Of a stretch of 64,000 nucleotides of DNA, positions 1 through 8,781 are shown in pieces. The stretch lies in assembly GCF_030817495.1 (NCBI RefSeq), contig NZ_JAUSZK010000001.1:6038001-6102000 (forward strand). Direction: 5' to 3'. The translations under genes and the position numbers were made by a program. Source of the DNA: Streptomyces sp. V3I7. Its GTDB lineage: Bacteria > Actinomycetota > Actinomycetes > Streptomycetales > Streptomycetaceae. The stretch's first letter is position 1; every line of letters begins with the position of its first letter. The notes under the pieces are model-generated. The model had not been told where the DNA came from. It worked only from the letters and a program-made list of their open reading frames with translations, and ran no database searches.

Positions 1-182
1 CGGGTCGGGTAGTACTCGGGCAGCCCGGTGATCTCCTCGAACAGCTCGCTGCCGCGGGCGTCGTAGAACCACTTCGGCGGCAGTGTCTTGGGGGTGGCGG
101 TGAGGCCGTGCTGGACGTCGGCGCGCAGGGCGGCGTCCGTGGCGTCCTCGGGGAGGGTGCGGGTGACTCGCAGGGGACTCAC
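1..182 (-). CDS. egtD: EgtD, histidine N-alpha-methyltransferase (5' part only)
   Basis: SAM-dependent enzyme that trimethylates histidine to hercynine, the first step of ergothioneine synthesis. Only the first ~60 residues are in the window; the rest lies beyond position 1. The visible N-terminus ([20 protein letters not shown], then [20 protein letters not shown]) is the typical EgtD start, with the WFYD.RGSELF segment of the family. The GTG start at 182 overlaps the egtC stop by 4 nt (GTGA), so it is last in a coupled egtA-B-C-D operon. No egtE (C-S lyase) is in view. Confidence 0.93.
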   Translation of the reverse strand, partial: MSPLRVTRTLPEDATDAALRADVQHGLTATPKTLPPKWFYDARGSELFEEITGLPEYYPT

Positions 183-988
183 GTGCAGGGCTCCTTCGGT
201 GGTACGGATTCCGGGCGGTGCACCTGGCTGTGTGCCGGGCTCGCGATCGGGGAGAGCAGCACGCCGGTGCGGCTCGCCGTGAGCAGGGTGCGGTCGGGGA
301 CCTCCCGCCAGCGCGGATCGTCGTCGTACGGTTCGGAGGCGACGGCGACTCCCTCGCCCGCGACCGGCTCGGGGAGGTACCAGAGGCTGTCGCCCCAGGC
401 CGTGGCCGCGATGGTCGTGCCGTCGGTGAGCAGCAGGTTGAGCCGGGAGGCGGGGACCGCCTCCGCCACCTCGCGCACCGTCTCGGCCAGCGCCCGGCCG
501 ACCTCGGTGCCGGCGCGCAGCCGGTGCAGGACCAGCGCCCACACGAACGCCGCGTCGTTGCGGGCCTCCAGCGACAGCAGCTCGACCGGGGAGAGGGTGG
601 ACACCAGGGGCGCCGCCGCGTGGGGCCAGCCCGCCACGGCGCCGTTGTGGCTGAACAGCCAGGGCCCCGCCGCGAACGGCGCGGCCGCCGCCTCCCCGTC
701 CGCGCCCGGCAGCGTCGCGTCACGCACCGCGGCGAGCAGCGCGCCCGTGCGTACCACCCGGGCCAGGTCGGTGAACGACAGGTCCGACCAGATCGGCCCG
801 GGCCGCCGGTAGCGGGCGGGCACCGGGTCGCCCGGCGCGTACCAACCCACCCCGAAACCATCGACGTTGACCGTTCCGTGCCGCTGCCGTCGCGGCGCCC
901 ACGACTGCTGGTACAGGCTGTGCGGGGGATCCAGCAGGAGCCGCCCGAGCGGCTCCTGTGGTCCCAGATAGGCCAGATGACGGCACAT
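179..988 (-). CDS. egtC: EgtC, ergothioneine biosynthesis glutamine amidotransferase-type hydrolase
   Basis: Removes the gamma-glutamyl group from the hercynyl sulfoxide conjugate made by EgtB. The 269-residue protein begins MCRHLAYLG, which puts the N-terminal nucleophile Cys at residue 2 after Met removal, as in class II (Ntn) amidotransferases. This fixes the start at 988, although the frame is open upstream. A later [10 protein letters not shown] segment is the usual glutamine amidotransferase NG motif region. The start overlaps the egtB stop by one base (TGATG). Confidence 0.94.
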   Translation of the reverse strand: MCRHLAYLGPQEPLGRLLLDPPHSLYQQSWAPRRQRHGTVNVDGFGVGWYAPGDPVPARYRRPGPIWSDLSFTDLARVVRTGALLAAVRDATLPGADGEAAAAPFAAGPWLFSHNGAVAGWPHAAAPLVSTLSPVELLSLEARNDAAFVWALVLHRLRAGTEVGRALAETVREVAEAVPASRLNLLLTDGTTIAATAWGDSLWYLPEPVAGEGVAVASEPYDDDPRWREVPDRTLLTASRTGVLLSPIASPAHSQVHRPESVPPKEPCT

Positions 989-2337
989 CAGGCATCCGCC
1001 TCCACAGAACGCGCCGTGCGGAAGCCGCAGAAGATCTGCCGCCGGACCGGATAGTCCCAGTTGCGGAACGTGCCCCGGCACGCCACCAGGTCCACGGCGA
1101 ACGAACCGCCGCGCAGCACCTTGTACTCGGGCCCGAAGAACACGTCCGAGTACTCCTTGTACGGGAACGCCGTGAAGCCCGGGTACGGCAGGAAGTCGCT
1201 CGCCGTCCACTCCCACACGTCGCCGATCAACTGCCTGATCCCCAACGGTGATTCACCGGCCGGGTAGCTCCCGGCCGGCGCTGGACGCAGGTGCCGCTGG
1301 CCCAGGTTGGCGTGCTCCGGGGCGGGGTCGGCGTCACCCCACGGGTAGCGCGTCGAGCGATCCGACACCGGGTCGTGCCGGGCCGCCTTCTCCCACTCCG
1401 CCTCGGTGGGCAGCCGGCGCCCGGCCCAGCGGGCGTACGCGTCCGCCTCGTACCAGGAGACGTGCAGCACCGGCTCGTCGGGCGGCACGACCTCGGTGAC
1501 GCCGAAGCGGCGGCGCAGCCACTGCTCGCCGTCGCGGTGCCAGTACAGCGGGGCGCCGATCCCGTGCTGCCGGATGTGCGCCCAGCCCTCCGGCGCCCAC
1601 CAGCGCTCCTCGTCGTAGCCGCCGTCCACGATGAACGCCTGGTACGCGGCGTTCGTCACCGGCGTGGTGTCGAGGTGGAAGGGTGCCACCTCGCGCCGGT
1701 GCGCCGGGCGTTCGTTGTCCAGCGCCCACGGCTCGGTGGAGGTGCCCATGGTGAACGGACCGCCGGGGACGAGGACCTCGGCCGGACCGGTGAACGGCGG
1801 CGCGGGATCCGGGTCCGGGGCGGTGAGCGCCTGCGGGCCCTTGCGCAGCTGGTGCGTGATCAGCATCGTCTCGTCGTGCTGCTGCTCGTGCTGGGCGATC
1901 ATCCCGAAGGCGAAGCCCGCCTCGGTCAGCCGCGTCCCGTGGAACGCGGTGCTCTCCAGCAGATCGAGCGCCCGCCCCCGCACCTCGGCCGCGTACGAGC
2001 GCGCCTCCTCGGGCGCCAGCAGCGGCAGCGAGGGCCGCTCCGCGCGCGGGTGCTCGAAGGCGTCGTACAGCGGGTCGATGTCGGGGCGCATCGCCTCCCG
2101 GCCGCCGACCGCCCGCAGCAGCCACAGCTCCTCCTGGTTGCCGATGTGGGCGAGGTCCCACACCAGCGGGGACATCAGCGGCGAGTGCTGCGCGGTGAGG
2201 TCGGGCCCGTCGACACAGCTCGTCAGCAGTGTCGTGCGGGCGCGGGCCGTGGTGAGCGCGGCCAGCGCCCGCCCGCGCAGGGCCTCGGCGTCGGGTCCGG
2301 AGGTTTCGGAAGGATCGGAGGTGTCGGGGACGGTCAT
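988..2337 (-). CDS. egtB: EgtB, iron-dependent sulfoxide synthase
   Basis: Non-haem iron enzyme that joins gamma-glutamylcysteine (or cysteine) to hercynine with oxygen. The 449-residue protein has an N-terminal DinB-like half with the likely iron ligands His64 (in DLAHIGNQEE) and His150/His154 (QHEQQH), and a C-terminal FGE/sulfatase-modifying-type domain from about residue 190 (PGGPFTMG ... RLPTEAEWEKAAR ... GDVWEWT ... RGGSF ... FCGFR). The ATG at 2337 overlaps the egtA stop by 4 nt, fixing the start. Length and domain order are normal for EgtB. Confidence 0.96.
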   Translation of the reverse strand: MTVPDTSDPSETSGPDAEALRGRALAALTTARARTTLLTSCVDGPDLTAQHSPLMSPLVWDLAHIGNQEELWLLRAVGGREAMRPDIDPLYDAFEHPRAERPSLPLLAPEEARSYAAEVRGRALDLLESTAFHGTRLTEAGFAFGMIAQHEQQHDETMLITHQLRKGPQALTAPDPDPAPPFTGPAEVLVPGGPFTMGTSTEPWALDNERPAHRREVAPFHLDTTPVTNAAYQAFIVDGGYDEERWWAPEGWAHIRQHGIGAPLYWHRDGEQWLRRRFGVTEVVPPDEPVLHVSWYEADAYARWAGRRLPTEAEWEKAARHDPVSDRSTRYPWGDADPAPEHANLGQRHLRPAPAGSYPAGESPLGIRQLIGDVWEWTASDFLPYPGFTAFPYKEYSDVFFGPEYKVLRGGSFAVDLVACRGTFRNWDYPVRRQIFCGFRTARSVEADA

Positions 2338-3659
2338 GACGGGACGTCCTTCCCAAGGGGGCGGCGGCCGGTGCCGTCGGCCCCGCGGTCCAGCAGGTCG
2401 TCGGCCGGGCAGCGGCCGCGGACGACATAGCGGTCTCGGTACGCCGCCACGGCCGCGGTGACCTCGGGGGTGGCCCCGAGCCGGGGCAGCGCCTCCAGGG
2501 CGGCCGCGAAACAGATGACCGCGGCCTCCCGCAGCTCCCGGTCGGCGGGTCCCGACCGGGCGGCGTCGATCCACAGCGCGTTGTGCGGCGCGGGCCGCGC
2601 CAGGCTCCGCTCGGCCAGCGGCTTCACGGTCCGGTACGCCGTCTCCGCCGCCTCCGGATCGTCGAACAGCGCCGCCGTCACGGCGAGCGGCACGATCCAC
2701 CCGTCGTCGCCGGGCTGCGCGTCGATCATGCGCAGTTCGAGATGACCGCGCGGCCGGACCGGCGGGAACAGCGTGGTGAGGTGGTAGTCGACGTCCTCCC
2801 GGGTGGGCGGCCGGGGCTCGCCCGTACGGGCCCACGCGCGCAGGGTCAGCCCCTCGGGCACCTGCCAGGGACCGTCGTCCTGGCGGACGCACATCACCGG
2901 GGTGTCCAGCACGTGCCGGGTCCAGGACGCGCGCGGATCGCCCTCCAGCGGGGGAGCGCCGGCGCGGGCGGGACCGATCTGCGTCCAGAACAACTGCCGA
3001 GTGGAGCGCCAGCCCGTGGGCTGCCCCTGCACCAGCGGCGAGTTGGCGAACGCGGCCACCAGTACCGGGCCCAGCTGATGCGCCAGCCACCAGCGCCGCG
3101 TGTGGCCGAGCGGACCCGGTTCCTCGTACCCGGCGTCCACGCACACCTGCACGGACGCCGAGGTGCACATCATGCGCCGGCCGGCGGGGCCCGTACGGTC
3201 CAGGCAGGCCTCCAGGGCGTCGTACCGCGGCTCGCGCAGGAACCGGCGCGGTACGTGCCAGGGATCGTGGCCGATGCCGAGCAGGCCCAGGCCGTCCTCG
3301 CTCAGGACCGCGCGGACCGCGTCGAGATCGGCGGAGACGACGGAGATGCACTCCATCAGGGAGCCGGCGGGCGGCGAGCTGAGCTCGAGCTGACCGCCGG
3401 GTTCGACGGTGAGTGCCGACTTCAGGGGCACGGCGCGCAGTGCGGCGTAGGCCGCGGCGAGCCGTTCGGGTGTCAGAGGGAGCTGCGGCGCGCGCAGCTC
3501 ATGGACGATCCACTCCACTTCGACACCGAGGGCGCGGGGCGGTCCGGTCTTGAAGCAGATGCCGTGGACCAGCGCCTCGACCTCGGCCTCGGTGACGGCC
3601 GTACGGCGCCGCGTACAGCCGCTCACCGAATCCGAAGCGTCGCTTGCCGAATCTGACAT
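2334..3659 (-). CDS. egtA: EgtA, glutamate-cysteine ligase for ergothioneine
   Basis: ATP-dependent ligase of the GCS2 family that makes gamma-glutamylcysteine for EgtB. The 441-residue protein has the family segments GVEVEWIVHEL (about residues 45-55), LTVEPGGQLELSSPP and a C-terminal RGHLELRMIDAQPGD. The frame is open far upstream, but the ATG at 3659 has a strong AGGAGG-type ribosome site 7-8 nt away and begins with a Ser/Asp-rich leader (MSDSASDASDS). First gene of the coupled egtABCD operon. The 298 bp upstream (3660-3957) hold its promoter and that of the divergent PARG gene; I see no clear box. Confidence 0.94.
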   Translation of the reverse strand: MSDSASDASDSVSGCTRRRTAVTEAEVEALVHGICFKTGPPRALGVEVEWIVHELRAPQLPLTPERLAAAYAALRAVPLKSALTVEPGGQLELSSPPAGSLMECISVVSADLDAVRAVLSEDGLGLLGIGHDPWHVPRRFLREPRYDALEACLDRTGPAGRRMMCTSASVQVCVDAGYEEPGPLGHTRRWWLAHQLGPVLVAAFANSPLVQGQPTGWRSTRQLFWTQIGPARAGAPPLEGDPRASWTRHVLDTPVMCVRQDDGPWQVPEGLTLRAWARTGEPRPPTREDVDYHLTTLFPPVRPRGHLELRMIDAQPGDDGWIVPLAVTAALFDDPEAAETAYRTVKPLAERSLARPAPHNALWIDAARSGPADRELREAAVICFAAALEALPRLGATPEVTAAVAAYRDRYVVRGRCPADDLLDRGADGTGRRPLGKDVPS

Positions 3660-3957
3660 GTCGGGATCCTCCTGAGATTCCACCATGTCACCGGCCCGGC
3701 CCCAGTCGGCCCGGGCAGGCACTCGTTCCACCCAAGACCCTCGCGCCCGTTCGCACAAGGGCGCCCAGCGGAGGGGTTCCGGATCGACGAACTCCGTTTC
3801 CGTACCCGTCTCCCGGCCGTCACGATGCCGGGAAACTCCGTTGCGGCGCATCACCAGCATCGCTCAGGATGCGCACATGAGCACGACGGGGGAACACGGT
3901 GAGTGACCGAAGCGGCAGCGCGGAGTGTGCGGTCGAGGCCTTCACGGGAGTGGCGCG

Positions 3958-4794
3958 ATGAGCGCGCGCCTGCGCGGCATCGCGCGCGGGACCGAGGAGA
4001 TCGTGGCGGCGGGGACGTACGTCGCACCGGACGGCCGCGAGGTCCTCCTCGCCGCGGCGATCGAGGCCGCGCGATCCGCCACCCGGATGTACGGCCCGTA
4101 CCCGGTTCCGGTGCCACCGGCCACCGAAGCGGACACGCTCGTCGAGGTCACGGCCGAGAGCAGTCTGGAGGCCGCCCGCCGGCTGGCCGACCCGTCGAAC
4201 CCGGTGGCCGTCCTGAACTTCGCCTCCGCCCGGAATCCCGGCGGCGGCTACCTCAACGGCGCGCAGGCCCAGGAGGAGGCCCTGTGCCGCGCCTCCGCGC
4301 TGTACACCTGCCTGCTGCGGGCCCCGGAGTTCTACGACCACCACCGCGCCCACCGCGACCCGTTCTACACCGACCGGGTCGTCCACTCCCCGGCCGTGCC
4401 CGTCTTCCGGGACGACCGGGGCGACCTGCTCGACCAGCCGTACCTCGCCGGCTTCCTCACCGCCGCGGCCCCGAACGCCGGAGTCGTCCTGAGCCGCATG
4501 CCGGAGCGCGCGTCCGAGCTGCCGCGCGCCCTCGGCGTACGGGCGGAGCGTGTCCTGGAGACCGCGGCCGCGCTCGGCTACCGGCGGCTGGTGCTCGGGG
4601 CCTGGGGATGCGGGGTGTTCCGCAACGACCCGGTGCGGGTGGCGGGGGCCTTCCGGGGGCTGCTCGGCGCCGGTGGACGCTTCGAGCGGGCCTTCGAGCA
4701 CGTGGTGTTCGGCGTGCTGGACCGCACGCGGGGCGCCGTGGTCCGCGAGGCCTTCGTGCGGGAGCTGACGGCGCTCACGCGTACCGGAGCCTGA
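3958..4794 (+). CDS. PARG-type macrodomain protein (TIGR02452 family)
   Basis: Predicted poly(ADP-ribose) glycohydrolase of the small bacterial type, which removes ADP-ribose chains or groups from macromolecules. The 278-residue protein carries the signature NPGGGYLNGAQAQEE: the GGG loop followed by the QEE pair that contains the catalytic glutamate. LGAWGCGVFRNDP near residue 220 is the typical C-terminal macrodomain loop. ATG at 3958 with GGAG upstream is preferred over an in-frame upstream start. No ADP-ribosyltransferase is adjacent, so the substrate is unknown. Convergent with the PemK-like gene. Confidence 0.88.
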   Translation: MSARLRGIARGTEEIVAAGTYVAPDGREVLLAAAIEAARSATRMYGPYPVPVPPATEADTLVEVTAESSLEAARRLADPSNPVAVLNFASARNPGGGYLNGAQAQEEALCRASALYTCLLRAPEFYDHHRAHRDPFYTDRVVHSPAVPVFRDDRGDLLDQPYLAGFLTAAAPNAGVVLSRMPERASELPRALGVRAERVLETAAALGYRRLVLGAWGCGVFRNDPVRVAGAFRGLLGAGGRFERAFEHVVFGVLDRTRGAVVREAFVRELTALTRTGA

Positions 4795-4818
4795 CGGCCA
4801 GGGCGCCGAGGCGCGTCC

Positions 4819-5265
4819 TCAGTGCCAGCCGTAGCGCTCGCGCAGCCGGTGCACCACCAGGTTGAACCGCATCCGGTCGAGCGCGCACGCCTCGCGGCGC
4901 ATGCCCTCCTCGTGCAGCCGCATCACGCGGTCCACCGCCACCCAGGAGTCGCGGCCCGTCCGGTCCCAGGGACCGCTGCCGATCGGCACCCAGTCCCGGT
5001 CGCCGACGTGCGCCTTGCTGGAGAGCTGCACGGCGAGGAAGGTGCCGGCCGCCTCCCGGGCCACGACGACCACCGGCCGGTCCTTGCCCCGCCCGTCGTT
5101 CTCCTCGAACGGCACCCACGTCCACACGATCTCACCGGGGTCCGGGTCGCCGTCGTGCGCGGGGGAGTACTCGGTCTTCACCCGGCCGACCTCGCGCGGG
5201 TCGGCCTCGGTGGTGGCGGTGGGGCCGAAGCGGCCGGGAATCTCTTGATCATCAAAGACAGTCAC
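4819..5265 (-). CDS. PemK/MazF-like family protein
   Basis: Resembles PemK/MazF-family ribonuclease toxins: GEIVWTWVPFEE, then GKDRPVVVVARE and a later FLAVQLSSK strand follow the family fold. The protein has 148 residues counted from the GTG at 5265, longer than classic MazF (~110) because of an N-terminal extension. A longer frame (from 5319) would read through a terminator hairpin and is rejected. No antitoxin-sized gene lies next to it, so it may be a solitary or regulatory family member. Little space for a leader suggests a leaderless GTG start. Confidence 0.7.
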   Translation of the reverse strand: MTVFDDQEIPGRFGPTATTEADPREVGRVKTEYSPAHDGDPDPGEIVWTWVPFEENDGRGKDRPVVVVAREAAGTFLAVQLSSKAHVGDRDWVPIGSGPWDRTGRDSWVAVDRVMRLHEEGMRREACALDRMRFNLVVHRLRERYGWH

Positions 5266-5280
5266 GGGGGCACACCCTAA

Positions 5281-5316
5281 AGCCTGCCCCCGCACTCGTG
5301 CGTGCGGGGGCAGGCT
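5281..5316 (-). terminator. Perfect 15-bp hairpin terminator after the flotillin gene
   Basis: Positions 5281-5295 and 5302-5316 are perfect inverted copies with a 6-nt loop. The hairpin starts 41 nt past the flotillin stop and ends 16 nt before the PemK-like start on the same strand. It has no T-run, as is usual for Streptomyces terminators. Confidence 0.8.
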
Positions 5317-5356
5317 CAACCGACCAGACGGATCAGGTCACTTCAGGCGGTTCGGG

Positions 5357-6844
5357 TCACTTGTCGTCGACCCGCACCTGCTGCGACGGCGGAGACGCCA
5401 CGACCCCGTTCACGGGCTGAGCGGCAGACGAAGTGCCGCTCGGATTCTGCCCGTTCAACGAGGAGAGCAGCTGACGGGCCAGTCCGAGCCCCGTCCCGCC
5501 CATCGTGAGCGCCTTGGCGAACAACTCGGCCATGCCGTCGGCGCCGTTGAGCAGCACCATGTTGTCCACGTTGCCGAACGCGGACGCCCCGGCCTGGACG
5601 ATCTCCGGCCAGTTCTCGGCGAGTTGCTGGGCGACGACGGCTTCCTGGTTCTCGGCGAGGGCCGCGGCCCGCGCCTTGATGGACTCCGCCTCGGCCAGAC
5701 CCTGCGCCTTGGTCGCCTCGGCCTCCGCCAGGCCTCTCGCCTGGGCGGCGGCCGCCTCGGCCTCACCGGTGGCCCGGGTCGCCGCGGCCATGGCCGCACC
5801 CCGGGTCTTGGTCGCCTCGGCCTCGGCACCCGCGGCCGCCTTGACCCGAGTGGCCTCGGCCGCCGCCGCGAGCTCCGTCTCCTTGGCCTTGGCCTGGGCC
5901 GCCGAGATACGCGCGTCACGCTCGGCCTCGGCCAGCGTCCGCTTCTCGTAGGCCCGGGCGTCGGCCGGCTTGCGGACGTCCGCCTGGAGCTGCTGCTCCC
6001 TGCGGTGCGCCTCCAGCTCCGCGACCCGGGTCTCCTGGACGACGACCTCCTGCCGGGCGGCGGCGTCGGCGAGCGGTCCGGCCTGCCGGGCCTTCGCCCC
6101 CGCCTTGTCCCGCTCGGCCTGGTAGCCGGCCTGGAGGATCTCGCTGTCACGGGTGGCCTCGGCCATCCGTGCGAACGACTGCTGCTCGGCCTCGGTGGCG
6201 AGACGGTTCGCCTCCGCCTGCGCGATGCGTGCGTCGCGCTGGACGGCCGCGGCGTGCGGCATCGCCAGGTTCTGGATGTACCCGGTCGGGTCCTCGATCT
6301 CGTGGATCTGCAGCGAGTCGACGATCAGGCCGAGCTTCTCCATCTCCGTACCGCAGGCCGCCCGGGTCTGTCCGGTCAGCTTCTCCCGGTCGCGGATCAT
6401 GTCCTCGACCGTCAACCCGCCCACGATGGAGCGGAGATGACCGGCGAAGACGTTGTGCACCCGCTCCGCCATCAGCTTCTGCTGATCCAGGAACCGGCGG
6501 GACGCGTTGGCGATCGACACGAAGTCGTCGCCCACCTTGAAGATGACCACGCCCCGCACCTTGAGCGGAATGCCCTGGTGCGTCACGCAGTCGACCGACA
6601 ACTCGGTCTCGTTCAGGTCGAGGGAGAGCTTGCGCACCGCCTGGACACCGGGCAGCACCAGCGTGCCGCGACCGGTGACGATGCGGAATCCCATGCCCTC
6701 CCCGAGGCCCTCGGTCCGGTGCTTGGAGCCGGAGATGACGAGCGCCTCGTTCGGCTCGGCGACGCGCCACATCATCTTGAACAGACCGATCAGTACGAGA
6801 ACGGCGGCAACCGCCGCCCCCGCAACGACGCCGATTACAGCCAT
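5357..6844 (-). CDS. Flotillin-like SPFH/band 7 membrane scaffold protein
   Basis: Membrane-microdomain scaffold of the flotillin family. The 495 residues start with a transmembrane segment (about 3-25, AVIGVVAGAAVAAVLVLIGL), then the SPFH/band 7 domain (about 30-210, with ALVISGSKHRTEG and DCVTHQGIPLKVRG), then a long Ala/Glu/Arg-rich coiled coil of repeated EAEATK/AQGLAEAE motifs to about 410, and a C-terminal region. Of two close ATGs (6850 and 6844) the second is chosen because an AAGGGGG site sits 9 nt before it. A small NfeD-like gene lies 139 bp upstream on the same strand. Confidence 0.9.
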   Translation of the reverse strand: MAVIGVVAGAAVAAVLVLIGLFKMMWRVAEPNEALVISGSKHRTEGLGEGMGFRIVTGRGTLVLPGVQAVRKLSLDLNETELSVDCVTHQGIPLKVRGVVIFKVGDDFVSIANASRRFLDQQKLMAERVHNVFAGHLRSIVGGLTVEDMIRDREKLTGQTRAACGTEMEKLGLIVDSLQIHEIEDPTGYIQNLAMPHAAAVQRDARIAQAEANRLATEAEQQSFARMAEATRDSEILQAGYQAERDKAGAKARQAGPLADAAARQEVVVQETRVAELEAHRREQQLQADVRKPADARAYEKRTLAEAERDARISAAQAKAKETELAAAAEATRVKAAAGAEAEATKTRGAAMAAATRATGEAEAAAAQARGLAEAEATKAQGLAEAESIKARAAALAENQEAVVAQQLAENWPEIVQAGASAFGNVDNMVLLNGADGMAELFAKALTMGGTGLGLARQLLSSLNGQNPSGTSSAAQPVNGVVASPPSQQVRVDDK

Positions 6845-6983
6845 CGGCATACGCCCCCTTTGCATGGTGCCCTTTCGGCACCGAACGAAGGGAGTGTGCT
6901 CCTGCGCGGGAGCCCTGAGAAGACGCCGGCGAATCCTTGTTGCAATCTTGACGCATACGGCTCTCACCTGGGGCGGAGCATGC

Positions 6984-7202
6984 TCAACTGTCGTACGCGG
7001 GGCTGACGTAGACCGTGCGCGGCGGCAGGTGTTCCAGCACCATGACCACCGTGCCCCGCTCGATCCGGCCGCGCCCGTCGGCGGCGTACGCGAGGAAGTG
7101 CTCGGCGCCCCCGCGTACTTGGAGGATCACCTCGCCGACCAGCCCGGGCCCGACCGTTCCGGTGACCCGCCCCATGAGCCCGACCATCGACGCATCGTCC
7201 AT
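6984..7202 (-). CDS. Small protein resembling an NfeD C-terminal OB-fold
   Basis: A 72-residue protein (MDDASMVGLMGRVTGTVGPG ... VVMVLEHLPPRTVYVSPAYD). The pattern of GxxGxVtGtVgPGlvGeV, then a strand and a C-terminal VMVLE..PPRTVYV resembles the soluble OB-fold of NfeD, a common flotillin partner. No membrane segment is present, so it would be a stand-alone OB domain. It is read toward the flotillin gene, consistent with co-expression. The family assignment is inferred from pattern and context. Confidence 0.6.
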   Translation of the reverse strand: MDDASMVGLMGRVTGTVGPGLVGEVILQVRGGAEHFLAYAADGRGRIERGTVVMVLEHLPPRTVYVSPAYDS

Positions 7203-7228
7203 GCGCCCAGGGTACGGGCCGACTCCCT

Positions 7229-8644
7229 TCACAGAGCGGGGGATTCGGCGCCCGGCCACCGATCGTGCCAGCGCACCTCCGCCTCCAGCCGGGCGGCGAG
7301 GGAGACGAGCAGCGGCTCGCCGCCCGCGGGGCCGAGCAGTTGGGCGCCGACCGGCAGCCCGTCGCCGGCGAACCCGGCGGGCACGTTGACCGCCGGCCAG
7401 CCCAGGACGTTCCACGGCCAGGCGTACGGACAGGCGGCGATCATGGCGCGGTCGGTGGCGAGCCCGCCGAGCGGGAGCAGCGCGCCGATCAGTGGGGGAG
7501 GAGCGGCGGTGGTCGGGGTGAGGACGACGTCGTACGAGGAGAAGAACGCGCCGAAGCGCCGGTGCAGCGCCGCCTCCGCGCGCCGGGCGGCCCGCAGCGG
7601 CGCCCCGTCGAGCAGCCGGCCCAGCCGGGCGGCGTCCCGGGTGCGCCGGTCGAGCAGCGCGGGTTCGGGGATGTCGCGCACCCACTCCGCGAGGCCGACG
7701 GTGGCGCGCGGTACGAAGCTCAGGCCGATCCGCCCGTACGGCGGGTCGGCCTCCTCGACGTCATGCCCCAACGCGTCCAGCCTCCCGGCGAGTTCGACGA
7801 CCCTGGCCCGCACCTCCGGCCGGAGCCGGGCGGGCAGCGCGGAGAACGGCGGCTTCAGCGACAGCGCGATCCGCAGCCGCCCGGGATCACGGCCCACGGC
7901 GTCCGAGGCGGAGACGGCGGGCGGACGGTACGGATCGCCGGCGTGGTTGCCGCTCGCCGCGTCCAGGAGCAGGGCGGCGTCGGCGACGGTGCGGGCGAGC
8001 GTGCCGTGGACGGAGATCCCCTGGAAGTCGTCGGCGCGTGGCCAGGTGGAGATGCGGCCGCGCTGCGGCTTGATGCCGACCAGATGCGTCCAGGCGGCCG
8101 GGATGCGCACCGATCCGGCGCCGTCCGAGCCCAGCGCGGCCGGGACCAGCCCCGCCGCGACCGCCGCGGCCGATCCCCCCGACGAGCCGCCGGGGGTGTA
8201 CGCGAGGTTCCATGGATTGCGGGTCGCGCCGAACACGGGCCCCTCGGTGCACGGCCACTGCCCCAGCTCGCAGGTGTGGGTCTTGCCGACGATGACGGCA
8301 CCGGCCGCGCGCAGCCGCCGTACCGCCTCCGCGTCCTCGGCCGCCGGAGGGAAGGTGCCGCGGCAGCCGAACGCGGTCGGCTCGCCCGCCACGTCGATGT
8401 CGTCCTTCACCGCCACCGGCACCCCGAGCAGCGGCCGCCGGACCCCGGCCGCCAACTCCTCATCGGCGGCGTCCGCTTCGGCGAGCGCGGCCTCGGTCCG
8501 TACGATCCTGAAGGCGTTCAGCGTGTCCTGCGCGGCCGTGATCCGCGCGAGGGTCCGCCCGACGAGCTCGCGCGAGCCGACCTCCCCCTCGGCCAGCGCG
8601 CGAGCGGTCGCGGCGAGGCCCGCGCAGCGGTCGTCGGACGTCAT
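7229..8644 (-). CDS. Amidase signature family hydrolase
   Basis: Amide hydrolase of unknown substrate, 471 residues. The Lys-cisSer-Ser machinery is visible: Lys80 (GVPVAVKDD), the glycine/serine loop PGGSSGGSAA with cis-Ser about residue 155, and nucleophile Ser178 (SDGAGSVRIPA). The ATG at 8644 follows a GGAGG site by about 10 nt. The gene diverges from the alcohol dehydrogenase at 8782 and lies 26 bp downstream of the NfeD-like gene start on the same strand. Length is typical; GatA is unlikely because no gatB/gatC is nearby. Confidence 0.9.
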   Translation of the reverse strand: MTSDDRCAGLAATARALAEGEVGSRELVGRTLARITAAQDTLNAFRIVRTEAALAEADAADEELAAGVRRPLLGVPVAVKDDIDVAGEPTAFGCRGTFPPAAEDAEAVRRLRAAGAVIVGKTHTCELGQWPCTEGPVFGATRNPWNLAYTPGGSSGGSAAAVAAGLVPAALGSDGAGSVRIPAAWTHLVGIKPQRGRISTWPRADDFQGISVHGTLARTVADAALLLDAASGNHAGDPYRPPAVSASDAVGRDPGRLRIALSLKPPFSALPARLRPEVRARVVELAGRLDALGHDVEEADPPYGRIGLSFVPRATVGLAEWVRDIPEPALLDRRTRDAARLGRLLDGAPLRAARRAEAALHRRFGAFFSSYDVVLTPTTAAPPPLIGALLPLGGLATDRAMIAACPYAWPWNVLGWPAVNVPAGFAGDGLPVGAQLLGPAGGEPLLVSLAARLEAEVRWHDRWPGAESPAL

Positions 8645-8781
8645 GGCGGGAGCACCTCCGGAGCGTCGTCCTCACGAGGCCTCACGAGGAAGGTGTCGTG
8701 TATCGAACGTAACGTGCGGGCCGGCCGCGGAGCTGGTCTGCTGGTGTGCGGGGGCTTCCACACCTGTTCCCGGAGGGACGC

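Noticed and set aside
5266..5319. N-terminal extension of the PemK-like frame to an upstream start
   Set aside because: It would translate through the perfect terminator hairpin at 5281-5316; the GTG at 5265 is more sensible.
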